64,000 nucleotides of DNA from NCBI GenBank assembly GCA_026874595.1, contig CM049310.1, positions 67,162,056 to 67,226,055 of the forward strand. Reading direction: 5' to 3'. The position numbers and the translations under genes were made by a program. Origin of the DNA: Sipunculus nudus (lineage: Eukaryota; Annelida; Sipuncula; Golfingiida; Sipunculidae). Below are positions 59,603-64,000 of this stretch, piece after piece; position 1 is the stretch's first letter; each line of letters opens with the position of its first letter. The notes under the pieces are model-generated. The model was not told the origin of the DNA, did not search any database, and saw only the letters and a list, made by a program, of their open reading frames with translations.

Positions 59603-60380
59603 TGCTTGCCGGAATTCTCCGATTTCGGCAAGCAGGTTGGTCAGTCGCGGATGTCTGTTTGTCTGTTTGTCTTTGTACACTCTAGAGGCCACTATTTTGC
59701 AGCTATTGCTTTAAAACTTACACAGCTGGTAGACAAGCAAAAGATCCGGAGGCCTTTTGTTTTTGGGCGATATAGGTCAAATATCAAGATCAAGGTCATC
59801 AAAACTTCTCAAAATGTTTTTTCCTTGATATCTTTGTTACTCTAAGTCGTATCTTTTAAAACCATAGCTCATTTTAATCGTCATTCCAAGGCCTTTCTCC
59901 TGGTGTGTAGCTGCATTTAAATTTGCTGTAACCATGGTTACGCATTTTGGGGAAAGTCATGATATTCGAAAATAAGAGGTCTTATTTTTCTAACTTTGTC
60001 AGGTTTAAAGCTAGAAAGGTCTAGATTTTTTGCACTAGGTAGCATACAAATAGTGCTATTTGATTATATTACAAGTCTCGCAAATCTCCTAAAATTTCTC
60101 GTCAAACGAGACATTTCGATATTTCATTCATCTTACCCTGGAGGCCACAGTTTTGCAGGAATCTTTTAGAAACTGTATGTCTTAAGTCCTACCCTATTAT
60201 CTCGAAAATGGTTTTTTTTCAGTTTTTGAATGCAAACGCTAGGAGGCGCTGGAGGCAAAACCTTCCCAGCATATCGTGTTTCGGCCATATTAAGGCCTAT
60301 TTTCCCCACTTTGGCAATACTCATTGATCTGACTATACTTACGTCATTTCCGGCAAGCGCGTGACCTCTGGTCATCTAGT
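59603..60380 (+). mobile_element. non-autonomous Helentron-like insertion in Gypsy pol (778 bp)
   Basis: GCTTGCCGGAA near the left end (59,604-59,614) is exactly inverted as TTCCGGCAAGC (60,348-60,358), followed by a 22-bp tail with a small hairpin (TGACC/GGTCA) and CATCTAGT. There is no target duplication: the host reads TGT, then the insertion, then TTC, an insertion between two T residues. Asymmetric terminal inverted repeats, a 3' hairpin and T-T insertion are known traits of Helentrons and their non-autonomous derivatives. The same 3' end occurs at 22,427-22,448. No coding. Confidence 0.75.
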
Positions 60381-61560
60381 TTCTATGTTAAAAATAGAGT
60401 GCTTATGCGTAAATGGCGACCACACGATGTATGCGCTGATGATGAGTGGGCCATAAAACATCAAATAGTAATGCCCAAAAGTTATCACAATGAAATTCTA
60501 AGCATGGCAAATGAGGCTCCTTTATCTGGCAATTTAGGTATAAATAAAATTTATCTGAAAGTTAGTACACACTTCTATTGGCCTAACCTCAGGACTGATG
60601 TTGTTCAATATTGTAAATCATGCCACACATGCCAGATGGTAGGCAAGCCCAATCAGAATCCTCTCAAATCCCCACTTAGGCCTATTCCTGCTTTCGAGGA
60701 ACCATTCAGTAGGATTATTGTTGATTGTGTTGGACCCAAAACAAAATCTGGACATGAATACTTGCTGACAAGTATGTGCGCATCTACAAGGTTCCCTGAG
60801 TCAATACCATTGCGCAAAATTAATGCCAAAAAGGCTCTGACCAAGTTTTTTACAACTTTGGATTACCAAAATACGTCTGGTCTGACCAAGGGTCTAATTT
60901 TATGTCTGGCTTATTCCAGTGAGTTATGCTTGAGCTAGGTATAAAACAGTACAGCTCTTCGCCATACCATCCAGAAAGTCAGGGCGCCCTCGAGCGTTTT
61001 CATCAGACATTAAAAATCATGACCAGGACTTATTGCTATGACACACAGAAAGACTGGGTGAAGGAATCCACCTGTTGCTGTGTGCTGTCAGCGAATACTT
61101 TCAAGAGTCCTTGGGTTTCAGTCCCTTTGAACTAGTTTTTGGACACTCAGTTCGCGGTCCATTAAAACTGCTTAAAGAAAAACTCTTGTGTGAAAACCCT
61201 GACTCTCTTAGTTTATTGCAGTATGTCTCAGACTTTCACACTTAACAACACAATGCTTGTGAGATTGCAAAATCTAATCTAAATTCAGCACAAAGTATAA
61301 TGAAAACAAAGTATGAAAAGCACACTGTAAGTAGGACGTTTGAGCCTGTGAAAAGGTCCTTGCCTTACTGCCTATCCCTGGCAGACCTCTGCAAGCTAGG
61401 TATTTTGGTCCTTACATTGTTGACAAGAAAGTCAGTGATTTAAATTACATAATGTTAACACCAGATAGGCGGAAGAAAAAACAATTGTGCCATGTTAACA
61501 TGTTGAAACCATATTATGACAGAAATAACACATCAGATGTTTTACATAATGTAACTGCTG
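60381..61560 (+). pseudogene. Gypsy integrase with GPY/F module
   Basis: Integrase inserts the cDNA into the genome. Order: YVKNRVLMRKWRP (60,384 on), zinc-binding region ending CKSCHTC, then the core with first Asp in IIVDCVGP (60,723-60,725), second Asp in SDQGSNF (60,884-60,886, shifted frame) and Glu in SQGALERFHQ (60,992-60,994); 35 codons separate the last two, the D-35-E spacing. RPLQARYFGPYIVDKKVSD (from about 61,381) is the GPY/F module. Both zinc-binding His positions are Asn (ANEAPLSGNLG), a stop lies at about 60,920 and several frameshifts follow. It precedes the reverse transcriptase, the order of Gmr1-like elements. Confidence 0.88.
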
Positions 61561-61564
61561 TTAA

Positions 61565-62240
61565 TTGTGTGATCCAGTTAAAGTAGATACTGATTGTATG
61601 TGTGATGTAGATATTCAGTGTGAAACAGTACCACTAAAAAACTCAGACGTGCTTAACAACCTGGATGCCAAACTGTCACACCTTACCGCACAACAACAAC
61701 AAGACCTCAAGAACCTGCTGCAGAATTATGAACATTTTTTAGTGACATTCCAACGCGAACTAACATATTATGCCATGACGTCGATGTTGGCGAGGCAAGC
61801 GCAGTCAAACAGCATCCTCATAGACTGATTCCGAAAAAGCAAAAGTATCTACAAGATGAGATTCAATATTTGCTGGACAATTATTTTATTGAACCTAGTA
61901 AGAGTAATTGGATTTCCCCTTGTATTCTAGTGCCAAAACCTGATGGAAGTTACCGTATGTGCACAGATTATCGGAAACTGAACTCTGTCACCAAGACTGA
62001 CACGTTCCCGATTCCGAGGATCGATGACTGTATTGATAGAGTTGGTAGCTGCAGATACGTCTCCAAATTTGACTTGTTTAAAGGATTCTGGCAAGTTCCG
62101 CTGACAGAACGAGCGAAAGAAGCGTCCGCATTTGTGACGCCGCAAGGACTGTACCAGTATAAAGTTATGCCGTTTGGCATGAAGAACTCTCCAGCCATGT
62201 TCCAGCGCCTCATCCATATGGTTGTCCAGGGCTTCGACGC
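61565..62240 (+). pseudogene. Gypsy reverse transcriptase, N-terminal half
   Basis: The frame 61,565-61,828 is the spacer leading to RT (LNNLDAKLSHLTAQQQQDLK, EHFLVTF). After a frame change, 61,870-62,240 gives IEPSKSNWISPCILVPKPDG, YRMCTDYRKLNS, KFDLFKGFWQVPL with the first catalytic Asp, FVTPQGLYQYKVMPFGMKNS and FQRLI. Similarity stops near 62,240, before the YxDD motif, so the polymerase lacks its catalytic pair, and RNase H and the 3' LTR are missing. The last residues of the 61,870-62,277 frame are not RT. What follows leads into Helitron sequence. Confidence 0.9.
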
Positions 62241-62299
62241 AGCTCCCACAAGATGCAACAGATATAGCAGCAAGTAACATCATTAACATATATTTAAAG

Positions 62300-63536
62300 C
62301 AGCATCTTAAAATTAGTGTTTGGCTGACTTTGCATCACAGATTACTATTAAATACTCTTCGAACAGAGCAGATGATGCTCTTCTTGACAACATTGATGAT
62401 GTTGACATCACAAAACAAATTTAAACAAATGCAGGTGTAAAGTGTAAACACAGAACAAAGGTGCAGTGCAAGGATCCACATTACATAACGCTATTCGAAT
62501 AAATCCAAATAAAGGGTTTGATTACCGAAAATTGTCATCAGACATCCTGTACACACTGAGGACACAGTATAGACACCTTCAGATATAATTGATTGACGAA
62601 ATAAGCATGGTAGACAATCGCATGTTCAATTTTGTAAAGTTGCGTCTCGAGAAATTAAAGGCAACAATGAGCCATTTGGTGGCATCCATGTAATCGTCAT
62701 CTGAGATCTCTTCCAACTGCAACCAGGAATAGACAACTGGATTTTCACTAACTTTTCTGATAATTATTGACTCTTGTGCTCAACTTGTGGGTGGACATAT
62801 TTTATATCTATGAACTTCTGTAATCATGCGGCAAAACAATGATCATGATTTCGCTGACCTTTTGAACAAGTTAAGTGAAGGACAACAGACAAAAAGTAAC
62901 ATTGATACCCTTAATTCTTGTCTTGTCAGTACCAGCAGTTCATATGCATCACAAACTACACATTTGTTTACAAACAAAACTTCTGTGTACAATCATAATA
63001 CACAAATCTTCCAGTGTACAATCACAATTAAGGTAATAGTAACTGCAGCTGACGCAGTAATAACAGATGTCACAGATGATGTTAAAAAGGATGTTCTTTT
63101 AGGAATACCTGGTAACCCATCAAAAACTGCAAGTTTGCTGAAAACACTTCAGATTGCTGTTGGTTTACCATATGATATCACCTGCAATATAGCAGTTCAA
63201 GATGGAATCACTAATACTATCTGCATAGCAAAACTGTACCAAGAATTCCTTTGGTTCAGTTTGAAGATTCAAACATTGTTTGGGACACCAGTAGAAATTA
63301 TGCAACCTTTTACACTCCAGCTATATCCACGGAATTGCCACCACTTTTTGTCACCAAGCGCGCATATACTGGTAACTCATTTTCAGTTTCCATCAAAACT
63401 TGGTACTGCATTAACAATATGGAAGGCACAAAGCAGTTTACTTGATCAGGTGGTTGTGGATATTACATGTACAAAAAAACTGAGATATGCACATAATGTT
63501 GCTTTGAGTAGGGCAAGAAATATGGATGGCTTGTAG
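62300..63536 (+). pseudogene. Helitron helicase (Pif1-like), partial
   Basis: The 5'-3' helicase unwinds DNA during rolling-circle transposition. The readable part starts GSTLHNAIRINPNKGFDYRK (62,475 on) and continues TQYRHLQ, stop, LIDEISMVDNRMFNF with Walker B (Asp-Glu at 62,595-62,600). A damaged stretch follows. The frame 62,826-63,536 covers MRQNNDHDFADLLNKL, YASQTTHLFTNKTSVYNHNT, GLPYDITCNI, LTIWKAQSSLLDQVVVDI and NVALSRARNMDGL, the superfamily 1 end motifs. A partner for GVQF in one frame (63,251-63,445) shows a frameshift near 63,250. Walker A was not found and should lie in the missing DNA to the left. Confidence 0.85.
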
Positions 63537-63540
63537 GTAT

Positions 63541-63967
63541 TAAATTTATATGAAAACAAAATAAATGACCAGACTGCGTTATGATGCTGAACTTGATCTT
63601 AATTTCATACCACCAACATCTGTACCAACAAATACACTTAAAATAATATTGCATAACCCAAGATCTCTTTATCTGCATTTCACAGATGTGATATCTGATT
63701 TTCATTTCCTTAATAACCATATCATTACTTTGGCTAAAACTCGTTTGTGTTCCTTTGATACCGATGATCAATATTGTATACCAAATTTCCAAACAAGAGA
63801 CAACTGATCATGGAAGTCTTATTGATCTGGTGTTATCCTATTTCCCTGATGCTTCAACTTCAACAATAGAAACAACATGGTCTGATCATCTAGCCTTGCT
63901 CACGCTTGCTCCACAGATTGTTTTCCATTTTAACTTGATTCATAATGTTTATCTTTATTCACAATGA
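63541..63967 (+). pseudogene. Helitron C-terminal endonuclease (EN) remnant
   Basis: After the helicase, the frame from 63,565 reads TNTLKIILHNPRSLYLHFTD and then IITLAKTRLCS and YCIPNFQ, the start of the apurinic-type endonuclease attached to Helentron-type Helitrons. The metal-binding Glu expected in AETRL is Lys. A second frame (63,755-63,967) reads SLIDLVLSYFPD and TTWSDHLALLTL, the domain's end with the catalytic His of SDH. The 100 or more residues normally between the two pieces are missing, so the domain is internally deleted. Presence of EN places this Helitron in the Helentron branch. Confidence 0.75.
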
Positions 63968-64000
63968 ATTATGTTATAATGGCATGATTTTTTTTATTTG

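Noticed and set aside
59603-59845. Continuation of the Gypsy pol frame past 59,602
   Set aside because: Codons after 59,602 belong to the inserted Helentron-like element; Gypsy similarity resumes only at 60,381.

Overview
The window looks like animal nuclear DNA that is AT-rich, intron-like and dominated by transposable elements. The mix fits a marine invertebrate, most likely a bivalve mollusc, but no host gene was identified that would settle this: a Gmr1-like Gypsy LTR retrotransposon with integrase ahead of reverse transcriptase, a Helitron of the Helentron type with a C-terminal endonuclease, an L1-like LINE, hAT elements with 8-bp target duplications, and arrays of short tandem repeats. 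No rRNA, no convincing tRNA gene, no CRISPR array and no complete host gene are visible. The best host-gene candidate is a group of possible exons at 25,938-26,459 (+).

Layout. 1-5,160: the last 55 bases of an LTR, a small hAT-like MITE, a repeat family here called C, and a minisatellite. 5,161-11,515: a nest. A LINE reverse transcriptase pseudogene is split by a hAT element (TSD TTTATTAG), and that hAT is split by a 5'-truncated L1-like LINE on the minus strand flanked by direct repeats of about 215-222 bp. 11,516-17,108: MITEs, microsatellites and a minus-strand solo LTR. 17,109-21,278 and 40,054-46,026: two copies of a 4.1-4.2 kb element with terminal inverted repeats of about 270 bp and no transposase. 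The second copy carries a 1.86 kb hAT insertion whose empty site is present in the first copy. 21,279-35,789: the 3' end of a Helentron-like repeat, another solo LTR, a pogo-like MITE, the candidate exons, a 31-bp minisatellite, a second element with long inverted ends (27,059-29,970), and local tandem duplications. 35,790-40,053: an inverted copy of family C and a MITE. 46,027-53,446: a tandem duplication of about 0.7 kb, a third family C copy, and a 2.9 kb array with units of about 340 bp built around the palindrome GGTGGCGCCACC.

53,447-64,000: a decayed Helitron. Its N-terminal and Rep parts (53,447-56,316) and its helicase and endonuclease parts (about 62,300-63,967) are separated by a Gmr1-like Gypsy element that has a 5' LTR, a tRNA-Pro-like primer site, gag, protease, integrase and half of the reverse transcriptase. 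The Gypsy pol is itself interrupted at 59,603-60,380 by a non-autonomous Helentron-like insertion between two T residues.

All coding remnants are damaged by stops, frameshifts or loss of key residues, so none looks able to move on its own. What the window mainly offers is a clear record of nested insertions and one long-inverted-repeat family, present twice, that may be undescribed. All matches to families were made by eye from remembered motifs; no database search was run.
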